A program made the position numbers and the translations under genes. Positions 1 to 6,814 of a stretch of DNA of 20,816 bases are shown here, in pieces. The notes under the pieces are model-generated. The model was given only the letters and a program-made list of their open reading frames with translations. It was not told the origin of the DNA and made no database searches. How positions within the stretch are numbered: the first letter of the stretch is position 1; each line of letters opens with the position of its first letter. The DNA is from Chitinophagaceae bacterium UBA2793 (GTDB taxonomy: Bacteria > Bacteroidota > Bacteroidia > Chitinophagales > Chitinophagaceae): contig DEHT01000042.1 of the NCBI GenBank assembly GCA_002352045.1, positions 7,383 to 28,198 on the forward strand. The letters are read 5' to 3'.

Positions 1-125
1 GGGTCTTCTTTGCCTCTTACTCTATGCCAGGTGCGGTTAAGGTCGTGTGCAAGGGAGCCGGTACCCACATTGCCCAGGCGGTATTGCTTAGAGATGTTTT
101 CTACTTTTATTACGGTGTTACCCAA
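1..125 (-). CDS. wzt: Polysaccharide ABC exporter ATPase (Wzt-like), N-terminal 41 codons only
   Basis: ATP-hydrolysing subunit that would power export of a finished glycan across the inner membrane together with the Wzm permease encoded upstream. The reverse strand reads GNTVIKVENISKQYRLG and then HDLNRTWHRVRGKED before the window edge. This matches the opening beta-strand and A-loop (KQYRLG) of Wzt/TagH-type ATPases; the Walker A lies outside the window. No ATG is present: an in-frame TGA lies 19 codons upstream of GNTV, and a TTG directly before GNTV gives the start usual for the family, so TTG is inferred. It follows the methyltransferase gene by 54 bases in the same direction. Whether it carries the C-terminal carbohydrate-binding domain of some Wzt proteins cannot be seen. 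Confidence 0.8.
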   Translation of the reverse strand, partial: MGNTVIKVENISKQYRLGNVGTGSLAHDLNRTWHRVRGKED

Positions 126-179
126 TTGGTTGATAGTTGAAGATTTTAAAATATAATTGTATCAGAAGAATTTTGGCAA

Positions 180-956
180 TCAAAGATTATTTCTACAAAC
201 CACTGTCTGGTAACCTGCACTAATTTGGTTGCTTTTGTATTGACCTGTCCATTTTTCGAAATGGATGTTATATGGAATTTTTAAAAAGTCTCTTCTTATT
301 TTACGAATAGCCCGATAAAAAAATGTGTTGAAATTCTTTTTAAGAGATGTATTCTGCAGGTAGATTTCTTCGATCGAAAAATATTCAGTAATTACCTTGT
401 GAAAATCGTCAAAACTCCATTCTATTTGATGATATGGATTATCACATTTTGTTCTTGTGTTCAAAACAATGGGTGTAGAAACAAGGAATATTCCACCCGG
501 TATTAAAGAGCGTTTAATATTTTGAAGAAAAAGTGATACATCGGGTAGATGTTCAATTGTTTCAAATGAAACCACAACATCAAACCTGTTTTCTGTTTGG
601 TACTTTAATGCGTCGCCGGTTTCTCTTGTTATATTTTTATGAGGAAATTTGTGTTTACCATACCGAATTGAGCCATTATCAATATCCACCCCCAACACTG
701 ATTTAGCTTTGCCTACTTCAGCAAGCAATAGGCTACCATAGCCGCAGCCGCAAGCAATGTCAAGTACATGTTTGCTTTCTACATAATTGCACGCAAGATC
801 ATACCTTATTTTGTGATGATTATGTAAATCCGAAGGAACATAACCCGGCAACCAACGTTCAAGTGCATTTCCCGTTAACCAGGTAGCCAATGTATCATTT
901 TCGTATTTTATACAAAAAATATCATCGTTTATTTGTTGCAGATCGTTTTCATTCAT
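180..956 (-). CDS. Class I SAM-dependent methyltransferase
   Basis: Soluble 258-residue methyltransferase of the Methyltransf_11/23 kind. The SAM-binding glycine-rich motif I (VLDIACGCGYGS) is near residues 64-75, followed by the acidic ribose-binding strand (VLGVDID) and a post-motif segment VVSFETIEHL typical of small-molecule and sugar methyltransferases. It has no signal peptide or membrane segment. It starts with ATG 52 bases after wzm and precedes wzt, so it sits between the two exporter subunits. From this position I infer that it methylates the glycan, perhaps a sugar residue or the non-reducing end as in chain-terminating systems. The acceptor cannot be read from sequence, and a role unrelated to the glycan is possible. 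Confidence 0.85.
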   Translation of the reverse strand: MNENDLQQINDDIFCIKYENDTLATWLTGNALERWLPGYVPSDLHNHHKIRYDLACNYVESKHVLDIACGCGYGSLLLAEVGKAKSVLGVDIDNGSIRYGKHKFPHKNITRETGDALKYQTENRFDVVVSFETIEHLPDVSLFLQNIKRSLIPGGIFLVSTPIVLNTRTKCDNPYHQIEWSFDDFHKVITEYFSIEEIYLQNTSLKKNFNTFFYRAIRKIRRDFLKIPYNIHFEKWTGQYKSNQISAGYQTVVCRNNL

Positions 957-1008
957 TGTTTCATTATTTTTTTCTAAAAATATTTATGAAAGAGATATGG
1001 CTCAACGG

Positions 1009-1878
1009 TTACACAGTGTCCATAAAACTTCGCTCCACTTTACTAAAAATTATCATGCCAATAAATACAACCAGTACTATAAAACCACCGCTGTAGAGCA
1101 AGCCGTTCATATCAACCGTGCCTTTGCCAAACAGTGCATAACGAAAGGCTTCTACTATGGGCGAAAGCGGGTTCCAGGCTATCCAGCCGGCATAGCTTTT
1201 ATCTTTTAAATAACTTAATGGATAAGCTACCGGTGTAGCATACATGAGCAACTGTACGGCAAAGCCAATGAGTACACTAAAATCACGGTACTTGGTGGTG
1301 AGCGAACTTATGATGATGCCGAGGCCCAAACCGAGGCCGGCCATCATTACAATTAAGATGGGTATTAATAACCAACTGGCACCAAAATGAAACTGCCCGT
1401 TTTTTATGGCAAACCAAATTATTACGGCGAGCAACAATAAAAACTGTATGGCAAATTTTACCATATTGCTTACCACCGTACTTAGAGGTATTACCAGGCG
1501 TGGAAAATATACTTTACCAAAGATGCCGGCATTGGCCACAAAGGTTGAAGAGGTAGCAGTGAGACAGGCGCTGAAATAATTCCATATTGCTATTCCACTC
1601 ATGTAAAACAAAATGGGTTCAATGCCATCGGTGGGTATGTTGGCCACTTTACCAAAGATGAACAAAAACATGATGGTGGTAAAAATGGGTTGTATAAAAT
1701 GCCACAACGGCCCCAGGATGGTTTGCTTGTATTGTGCGGTGAAATCTCGTTTTACAAATAGCCATAGCAAATCCCGGTAACGCCACACTTCTTTTAAATT
1801 TAAATCGAGGAGCTTGCCCTGGGGTTCTATTATTTGATCCCAGTGCTCGGGTTGTGTATGTGTGGAAGGTTCGGTCAT
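1009..1878 (-). CDS. wzm: Polysaccharide ABC exporter permease (Wzm-like)
   Basis: Integral inner-membrane permease of the ABC-2 type, 289 residues, the usual size. It forms the channel through which a lipid-linked O-antigen or capsule chain is exported by Wzm/Wzt. The N-terminal amphipathic part has the family pattern (RDLLWLFVKRDFTAQYKQT, then LGPLWHFIQP). After it come about six hydrophobic segments, including FTTIMFLFIFG, FAIQFLLLLAVIIWF and LLIPILIVMMAGLGLGLGI, and a conserved WNPLSPIVEAFRYALFG close to the C-terminus. It starts with ATG; the gap to the upstream glycosyltransferase gene holds a 14-bp tandem repeat. The matching ATPase begins about 880 bases downstream, separated by a methyltransferase gene. 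Confidence 0.93.
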   Translation of the reverse strand: MTEPSTHTQPEHWDQIIEPQGKLLDLNLKEVWRYRDLLWLFVKRDFTAQYKQTILGPLWHFIQPIFTTIMFLFIFGKVANIPTDGIEPILFYMSGIAIWNYFSACLTATSSTFVANAGIFGKVYFPRLVIPLSTVVSNMVKFAIQFLLLLAVIIWFAIKNGQFHFGASWLLIPILIVMMAGLGLGLGIIISSLTTKYRDFSVLIGFAVQLLMYATPVAYPLSYLKDKSYAGWIAWNPLSPIVEAFRYALFGKGTVDMNGLLYSGGFIVLVVFIGMIIFSKVERSFMDTV

Positions 1879-1925
1879 TTTTTAAGAACGCAGATTAGTT
1901 TGAGTGATGAATTATTAGTGATTAG

Positions 1926-1967
1926 TAATAAGTAGTTAGTAATAAGTAGTTAGTAATAAGTAGTTAG
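1926..1967. repeat. Three perfect tandem copies of a 14-bp unit
   Basis: The unit TAATAAGTAGTTAG occurs three times in a row, with degenerate partial units on both sides (about 1910-1985). It fills the gap between the glycosyltransferase gene and wzm, on the 5' side of wzm. Length variation by slippage is plausible. No function is evident. Confidence 0.9.
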
Positions 1968-2016
1968 TAGTTAGTTATGGGTTATAAGTTGAATGATTTT
2001 TTTGACTTTTGACTTT

Positions 2017-3120
2017 TTACTTCAACAATCCTTCCAACTTTTCCTTATAAACCCCGTAGCTGAATTTTTGATTCAGCAATTTTTCATTGGGCTGGTGCCC
2101 GGCACCGTTATACAAAACATTTTGAATGGCGGCTTTTATTTCTTCAATATTACCGGGAGTAACCACCGTGCCGAGGGTTCCATTTTGTAAGGCATCCATG
2201 CTGCCATCGGCATTGCCGCCAATAACAGGCACACGGTAATACATGGCTTCTATAAATACAATGCCAAAACCTTCTTTGCTGCTGGGCATAATATAACAGT
2301 TGCTCAAATTAAAATGTGCTGCCAGCTCTTCATCGGGAATAAAGCCTGCTAAAATCACTCTATCGGCTATGCCTGCGGTGGTTATAGATTGTTGCAGGTT
2401 TTTTAGTTCGGTTGCATCGCCTTTTCCGGCAATGATGTATTTGATGTTTGAGTTGTTTAATTCGGCCAATGCTTTAATCACATCTTCGTAACCTTTGTAT
2501 TTTTCTTTGCTCGAAAGGCGGGTAAGGGTAAATAATACTTTATGATGCTCCTTAATGCCATAACGCTCATTTAAATTTTTGGGCAGCACAATGTTTTTTG
2601 GCAAGGGCAAATAGGGATCGAGGCAATTATTGAGTACTTTAATTTTATTAGCAGCTACTGCATGACTTTCCATTATTCGTTTTTGGGTATAATGACTCAC
2701 CGCCCAAAATTCATTCACCGCCGAAAGCATCATGGCTTTTGCTTTGGAAACCTGCCCCCAAATTTCAATACCATGGCACATTAAAATAATTTTTGTGGAT
2801 GGTGAAATTTTTTTGATGGCCCAGGCAATCATCAGCAGGTTGATATGGCTTAGCAGTACTACTTTGCTTTGCGTGCCCTGCAGGATGGCATCTTTTACAA
2901 AACCTGCTTTTCTTGCAGCAAAACATTTGTATAATTCAGTAGGAAAATAGCGGTTGTGGGTAGCATCGCCTTCCTTATCGTGCATGCTCCAAATCATAAG
3001 CCTTTGTTGCCTGGCTACGCTGTCTTCGTATAGGGCTTTGCCTGCAATGCGGCATACTTTTTCAATACCGCCGGTAGCAGAGAATATGTTAAGTGTAAGA
3101 AAAAAAATGTTGTTGTTCAA
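2017..3120 (-). CDS. Glycosyltransferase family 4 (GT-B fold)
   Basis: Predicted cytoplasmic glycosyltransferase, 367 residues, that adds a sugar from a nucleotide-sugar donor to the growing lipid-linked glycan. The N-terminal Rossmann half opens with IFFLTLNIFSATGGIEKV, whose GG loop is typical of GT4 enzymes. The C-terminal half contains the donor-binding region IIAGKGDATELKNL, then VILAGFIPDEEL and the signature SKEGFGIVFIEAMYYRVPVIGG with the E-x7-E spacing of retaining GT-B enzymes. The only reasonable start is TTG at 3120: reading upstream, a TAA is reached within eight codons without an ATG. It is followed by wzm in the same direction and preceded by a 300-base gap and a toxin-antitoxin pair. 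Donor and acceptor are unknown. Confidence 0.88.
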   Translation of the reverse strand: MNNNIFFLTLNIFSATGGIEKVCRIAGKALYEDSVARQQRLMIWSMHDKEGDATHNRYFPTELYKCFAARKAGFVKDAILQGTQSKVVLLSHINLLMIAWAIKKISPSTKIILMCHGIEIWGQVSKAKAMMLSAVNEFWAVSHYTQKRIMESHAVAANKIKVLNNCLDPYLPLPKNIVLPKNLNERYGIKEHHKVLFTLTRLSSKEKYKGYEDVIKALAELNNSNIKYIIAGKGDATELKNLQQSITTAGIADRVILAGFIPDEELAAHFNLSNCYIMPSSKEGFGIVFIEAMYYRVPVIGGNADGSMDALQNGTLGTVVTPGNIEEIKAAIQNVLYNGAGHQPNEKLLNQKFSYGVYKEKLEGLLK

Positions 3121-3180
3121 AATACGGAGTACAGATTCTTTTTAAAGTGCCAAAGCAATATTAAACTTATCATATTCAAC

Positions 3181-3244
3181 TAACCAACACCCGTAGGATT
3201 CTGCCGCACACTTTTCCCGCCCGCAAACCTGCCGGGTTTTCAAC
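3181..3244. repeat. Dispersed intergenic element, copy 1
   Basis: This 64-base stretch aligns to 6737-6801 with roughly 80% identity and one single-base gap. Shared cores include CCCGTAGG, TTCTGCCGC and the tail TTTTCAAC. On the minus (coding) strand it holds TGCGGCAG followed by a small hairpin with arms ATCC and GGGT (one U-G wobble), and before that AAACC/GGTTT arms. It lies 61 bases upstream of the glycosyltransferase start. Confidence 0.75.
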
Positions 3245-3423
3245 CATCGCTCATAACTTATAACCCAAAACTCATCACTTTACCATCCCAACCAATCAAC
3301 ATATCAACCTATTAACTTAGAAGTATCCCGAATATGAGGAATTGAATTTTGCACTTTGCCCTAGCTTCCCGATAAATCGGTACAGGCCTTGGCAAAACTG
3401 CTCGTTAGCTGTAGGCGTTATTT
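3245..3423. other. Gene-free spacer with low-complexity sequence and a short hairpin
   Basis: No credible gene. It holds a low-complexity tract made of CAATCAAC and TATCAACC words (3291-3318), similar to the tract on the other side of the toxin-antitoxin pair. It also contains the short palindrome CCGATAAATCGG at about 3369-3380 and GCTCGTTAGCTGTAGGCGTT just before the antitoxin stop. The palindrome could act as a weak terminator for the minus-strand toxin-antitoxin transcript, but there is no clear T-run. Confidence 0.5.
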
Positions 3424-3729
3424 TTATCCAAATAGTAAGTTTACTCGTTTTCCAAGTCCAAATTCGAAAATTCTATAAAGAGTAGAAATCTGAATGTCAC
3501 ATTTTCCATTTTCAAGTCGGGAAATGTAACTTTTCTTTGTTCCAACTTTCTCAGCCAGTTGTTCTTGCGTCATATTTGCTTCTTTACGAGCTTCTTTCAA
3601 CATTTCACTAATTACAAAATATTGTGCTTTTTCTTCAAATTTGTCTCTATATTCAGAGCCTATTTTTCCGTATTTAATGTCTAATAACTCGTCAAAGTTT
3701 TTAGCATTTTTGATACTTTCTTTGTTCAT
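3424..3729 (-). CDS. higA: HigA-like antitoxin, XRE-family HTH protein
   Basis: DNA-binding antitoxin, 101 residues, expected to neutralise the upstream-encoded toxin and repress its own operon. Residues ~48-98 form a Cro/C1-type helix-turn-helix (MTQEQLAEKVGTKKSYISRL, then ENGKCDIQISTLYRIFEFGL). The N-terminal half (DELLDIKYGKIGSEYRDKFE) is the toxin-binding-type leader common in this subfamily. The toxin stop and antitoxin start overlap in a TAATG, so the pair is translationally coupled. Toxin-before-antitoxin order is the HigBA arrangement. The pair is more A+T-rich than the polysaccharide genes around it, which suggests acquisition as a unit. Confidence 0.88.
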   Translation of the reverse strand: MNKESIKNAKNFDELLDIKYGKIGSEYRDKFEEKAQYFVISEMLKEARKEANMTQEQLAEKVGTKKSYISRLENGKCDIQISTLYRIFEFGLGKRVNLLFG

Positions 3730-4004
3730 TACTTTGTCTTTTTTGAGTTAAAATATTCCTCTTTTAATTTCAAAGCCAAATCAATTTCTTTTTCCGGTGT
3801 TTTTTGAGATTTCTTTTGAAAACCATTGAATAGAACGAATAAATTACCTTTTTCAAAGCAACAAAAAATTCTATTAATGTTGCTTTCAAATTCAATTCTG
3901 ATTTCATAAAGTCCATCAGTTCCTGTAATATGTTCGAGAAACTTTTTAGGTACATTTTGTACAGTTCTCAAAATCTTAAAAACATACTCAATTTTTTCTT
4001 GCAC
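3729..4004 (-). CDS. higB: RelE/HigB-type toxin (Gp49-like); start uncertain
   Basis: Predicted ribosome-dependent mRNA interferase of the RelE/ParE superfamily (phage Gp49-like branch). The core GTDGLYEIRIEFESNINRIF, then CCFEKGNLFVLFNGFQKKSQ and KTPEKEIDLALKLKEEYF, is the family pattern, including the typical basic FQKKSQKTP loop. The first start in the open frame is GTG at 4004, giving 91 residues. However, the same frame continues upstream to a TAA at 4068-4070 and encodes KKIIFFKHYFIDFYVEQTEK, which looks like the missing first helix of the family. No ATG, GTG or TTG covers it. Either ATT/ATC (4055/4058) is used, or the gene begins at GTG 4075 in another frame and is shifted at a run of seven T on the coding strand (4048-4054). 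Confidence 0.8.
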   Translation of the reverse strand: MQEKIEYVFKILRTVQNVPKKFLEHITGTDGLYEIRIEFESNINRIFCCFEKGNLFVLFNGFQKKSQKTPEKEIDLALKLKEEYFNSKKTK

Positions 4005-4156
4005 TTTTTCGGTTTGTTCAACATAAAAGTCAATGAAATAGTGTTTGAAAAAAATGATTTTCTTTGCTTATTCACGCAAGAAAGTTAACTTAAAAGTTAT
4101 CAATATGCAAGTTTTAGTTTGTTGAATTTTGAAACGTGGTTTGGGGAACGCTTACG

Positions 4157-4204
4157 CAATCTAATAACTTTACCCAATCAACTTATCAACCAATCAACCT
4201 ATCC
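4157..4204. repeat. Low-complexity CAATCAAC-type tract, left-right partner of 3291-3318
   Basis: The tract consists of repeated CAATCAAC and TATCAACC words. Its first 14 bases (CAATCTAATAACTT) match 3305-3318 (CAACCTATTAACTT) at 12 of 14 positions in the same orientation. The two tracts bracket the toxin-antitoxin pair. Confidence 0.6.
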
Positions 4205-5992
4205 CTAAACAAACTTTTCACTCACCAGCATTAACCCCAACACCTGGCTCCAATGCAGCTCGCTTTTTAAAAACTGTTGATAATTATGTTGGCCCAAAGT
4301 TCCTTTGCTGAGTAAATTTTGCTTTACCATTTCGTTTTGCTTAAACCATTCGGTAAATGGAAAACTGAAACCCATTTTTGGCCTATCCCATACCGGCCTG
4401 GGCAATTCATTTGCAAATGCTTCTACCAATAATGATTTGGGTAGCTTGCCATTGAATTTTGTATATGGATGCACCTGCATACAATATTGCTGAAACCGAT
4501 GATCGAGAAAAGGTACTCTTATTTCAATGCCATGGGCCATACTCATTACATCGGCATCCCGCAGCAATTGATTTTGCATATATAAGTTGAGCTCCATCCA
4601 ACTGGCAATATTGCCATTATCCATTGCCGAAATATCGGGCAGCACCGGAACAGTATTTAAAATTTGCCAAACTTCTTTTTCTGTTGCATCTAACTGCCGG
4701 GCAATATCATATGGCGAAAACTGTCCACGTAAAAAAAGATACAATCCGGTAATGCCTTCTATGCTGAGGTAATTCAAACGCCGAAGTTTTCTGCCTTTCC
4801 AGGCGCCAGTACGCAATATTGTATTGGGCGAGCGTTGAAGCAAAGCGGCCATTTGCATTCTTTTAAATGAAGGGTAGCCCCCCAGCAATTCATCGGCACC
4901 AATGCCACTGAGCACCGCTTTTAAACCTTGTTGCCTTGCATAACGACTAATAAACCAGGTATTGATGCCATCGCAACTGGGCTGATCCATATCCTGTAAT
5001 ATACGTTCAAAATGCTGAGCAAAATTTTGTTCATTGAGCAGGTATTGATTTCTTTGACAATTTACCTGCTCCAGCAAAATATCCTGGTATGCTTTCTCGG
5101 AATATTGTCCTTCATTAAAATAAAGCGATAAACTATTGAGCCCTTGTTTTTTTATTTCGGCAGCCAGTAAAAATAAAATTCCCGAATCAATTCCTCCACT
5201 CAAAAAAACACCAATGGGAGCATCAGATATTAATTGATCTTTTACTGCTTTGCGTAATAAGATGCCGATCATTTCCCGTGCAGCCTGCCTGCTCTGTATC
5301 TCTTCGGAAAAACTATAAAACATAAAACTTTGCAAGCTGTATTCACCCGAAGTAGTTTTGTAATGCAGATAGAAACCTTTGGGCAAAAGCTTTACATTTT
5401 TTAATGTAGTGATGGGCTCGGGCAAATGTCCGTAAGCCAGCATATACACCGGCCAATTCGGATTTTGTTCGGCTACGTTTTCAATACAATTAAATGCCCT
5501 GGTTTCCGATGCAAAGGTTATACGCTGCTTATCGCAATGGTAATAAAGCGGTTTAATACCCGCTGCATCTCTTACCAGCAGCAGTTCCTGCAATTGTATA
5601 TCCCACAAAGCAAATGCAAACATGCCTTGCAGCATGGCAAAACTTTGGGTACCCCATTGTTCGTAAGCGGCTAATATTACTTCGGTATCGGTTTGGGTTT
5701 TAAAGCTATGGCCCAGTTGAATAAGATCGTTTCTTACCGATAGAAAATTGTATATCTCACCATTAAAACTAATTACATAGCGTTCTTTCCAAATCATGGG
5801 TTGATGGCCTGCGCTGCTGAGGTCGAGCAGGCTCAGCCTACGATGACCCAGTACTAAACCTGATGCTGCATCGCTCCAGAGTCCTTCATCATCGGGGCCG
5901 CCATGCTTTTGTGCATCGCACATTTTTTGAACGGTATCCTGCAATGCAGTTACAGGAAGGTTTTTATTGAATATACCTGCTATTCTACACAA
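4205..5992 (-). CDS. asnB: Asparagine synthase (glutamine-hydrolysing)-like amidotransferase
   Basis: Two-domain enzyme of 595 residues. It releases ammonia from glutamine and transfers it to an adenylated carboxylate. The N-terminal class II glutaminase has Cys2 as nucleophile (M-C-R-I-A-G), plus HRRLSLLDLS, FNGEIYN and TDTEVILAAYEQWG. The synthase domain has the PP-loop SGGIDS near residue 265 and then MDQPSCDGINTWF and LSGIGADELLGGYPSF. The last two resemble AsnB-like proteins of polysaccharide clusters more than canonical AsnB, so the target may be a sugar acid of the glycan instead of aspartate (inference). The TTG at 5992 is the only start that puts the cysteine at position 2; an in-frame TAA lies two codons upstream. 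It sits between the antiterminator gene and the toxin-antitoxin pair. Confidence 0.9.
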   Translation of the reverse strand: MCRIAGIFNKNLPVTALQDTVQKMCDAQKHGGPDDEGLWSDAASGLVLGHRRLSLLDLSSAGHQPMIWKERYVISFNGEIYNFLSVRNDLIQLGHSFKTQTDTEVILAAYEQWGTQSFAMLQGMFAFALWDIQLQELLLVRDAAGIKPLYYHCDKQRITFASETRAFNCIENVAEQNPNWPVYMLAYGHLPEPITTLKNVKLLPKGFYLHYKTTSGEYSLQSFMFYSFSEEIQSRQAAREMIGILLRKAVKDQLISDAPIGVFLSGGIDSGILFLLAAEIKKQGLNSLSLYFNEGQYSEKAYQDILLEQVNCQRNQYLLNEQNFAQHFERILQDMDQPSCDGINTWFISRYARQQGLKAVLSGIGADELLGGYPSFKRMQMAALLQRSPNTILRTGAWKGRKLRRLNYLSIEGITGLYLFLRGQFSPYDIARQLDATEKEVWQILNTVPVLPDISAMDNGNIASWMELNLYMQNQLLRDADVMSMAHGIEIRVPFLDHRFQQYCMQVHPYTKFNGKLPKSLLVEAFANELPRPVWDRPKMGFSFPFTEWFKQNEMVKQNLLSKGTLGQHNYQQFLKSELHWSQVLGLMLVSEKFV

Positions 5993-6123
5993 AACTTAAT
6001 AAAAGAGAATTGGTAATTGTTAATGGTTAATTAAGAGAGAAGTTTATTAGTAAATAAAGTGTTGAGAAAATTATCCTCGATTCACCATCATTTCTTAAGA
6101 AAGCTTCGCTGGTTTATTAAAGC

Positions 6124-6151
6124 AAAAAAATGTTTTGATGCTGAAAAACAT
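6124..6151 (-). terminator. Candidate intrinsic terminator directly after the antiterminator gene
   Basis: On the minus strand the arms ATGTTTT and AAAACAT (6145-6151 and 6130-6136) enclose an 8-base loop and are followed by a T-run. Outer arms GCTTTAA/TTAAAGC (6152-6158, 6117-6123) could extend the stem with a bulge. The stem is G+C-poor, so strength is doubtful. It lies nine bases after the antiterminator stop and about 130 bases before the amidotransferase start. Confidence 0.45.
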
Positions 6152-6159
6152 GCTTTAAA

Positions 6160-6675
6160 CTATTGCATCAATTCTAAATTCTTCACATCAAACAGGGCGC
6201 TCAATTGCAAGCCCATGCTTTCGATTTTTACCCTCGCTTTATTGCCCATCACTTCTAATACAATGCCTTTGTAATTCATTAGCAAGCCTTGCTTTACATA
6301 AACGTTATCGCTGGTTTCAAGCGATGCGTTTCTTACTTCTACATCTTCAAACTCCTGTAAAAATTTTCGAATGGTATTTATTTCTTCTTCTTTTACTACC
6401 GCAGGTTTACCCAACCAATGTACAAAATTGAGTATGCCATCTATTTTTTTAATATCCCATTTATGCTTTTCGTCTATTTGTACAAATACATATCCTTTAA
6501 ACAAAGGCTCGTGTACCACTTTTATTCTATCGCTCCATTGCTTATGTACTTTATTTAAAGGGCAATAATGTGGAATGCCTTTTTCAGCAAGGTTGGCTGC
6601 CACTTTTTTTTCCCAGCGTGGCCGGGTATAAACAGCGTACCATTTAGAAGAAGTATGTAGAAATGCGGTTGTCAA
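6160..6675 (-). CDS. UpxY/RfaH-like transcription antiterminator (NusG paralogue)
   Basis: NusG-family elongation factor of 171 residues, the size of UpxY proteins, which in Bacteroides promote transcription of the capsule operon they belong to. The NGN domain opens with KWYAVYTRPRWEKKVAANLA and includes CPLNKVHKQW, EPLFKGYVFVQ and GILNFVHWLGKPAVV. The C-terminal KOW-like domain covers about residues 125-171 (VYVKQGLLMNYKGIVLEVMG). The start is TTG at 6675: an in-frame TAA lies two codons upstream and no ATG precedes the NGN core. A housekeeping NusG is unlikely, given the polysaccharide genes on both sides. The 379-base leader upstream, with repeats and hairpins, is the natural place for its target site. 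Confidence 0.9.
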   Translation of the reverse strand: MTTAFLHTSSKWYAVYTRPRWEKKVAANLAEKGIPHYCPLNKVHKQWSDRIKVVHEPLFKGYVFVQIDEKHKWDIKKIDGILNFVHWLGKPAVVKEEEINTIRKFLQEFEDVEVRNASLETSDNVYVKQGLLMNYKGIVLEVMGNKARVKIESMGLQLSALFDVKNLELMQ

Positions 6676-6736
6676 TTTTTATTTTTCAATTACATATCTA
6701 ACTAAAAACTGAAGGGGTTCATTTTCAACTTTGAGC

Positions 6737-6801
6737 TAACCAAAACCCGTAGGGTTCTGCCGCCCACATTTCCATCGCTGCAAACACGCCGGTTTTTCAA
6801 C
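6737..6801. repeat. Dispersed intergenic element, copy 2, with ops-like core
   Basis: Partner of 3181-3244 at roughly 80% identity. On the minus strand it contains GGGCGGCAG (6757-6765) followed at once by a hairpin with arms AACCC and GGGTT around TAC. The first part resembles GGCGGTAG, the core of the RfaH ops site of Proteobacteria, at 7 of 8 positions. It lies 62 bases upstream of the antiterminator start. Confidence 0.7.
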
Positions 6802-6814
6802 TATCCACTTTCAA

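Noticed and set aside
3245..3423. Possible CRISPR-like or ordered repeat array in the CAATCAAC tracts
   Set aside because: Units are short, irregular and without spacers of constant length; this is simple low-complexity sequence.
6059..6274. Plus-strand 71-codon open frame across the end of the antiterminator gene
   Set aside because: Covers the hairpin and the antisense of a conserved KOW region; no coding pattern of its own.
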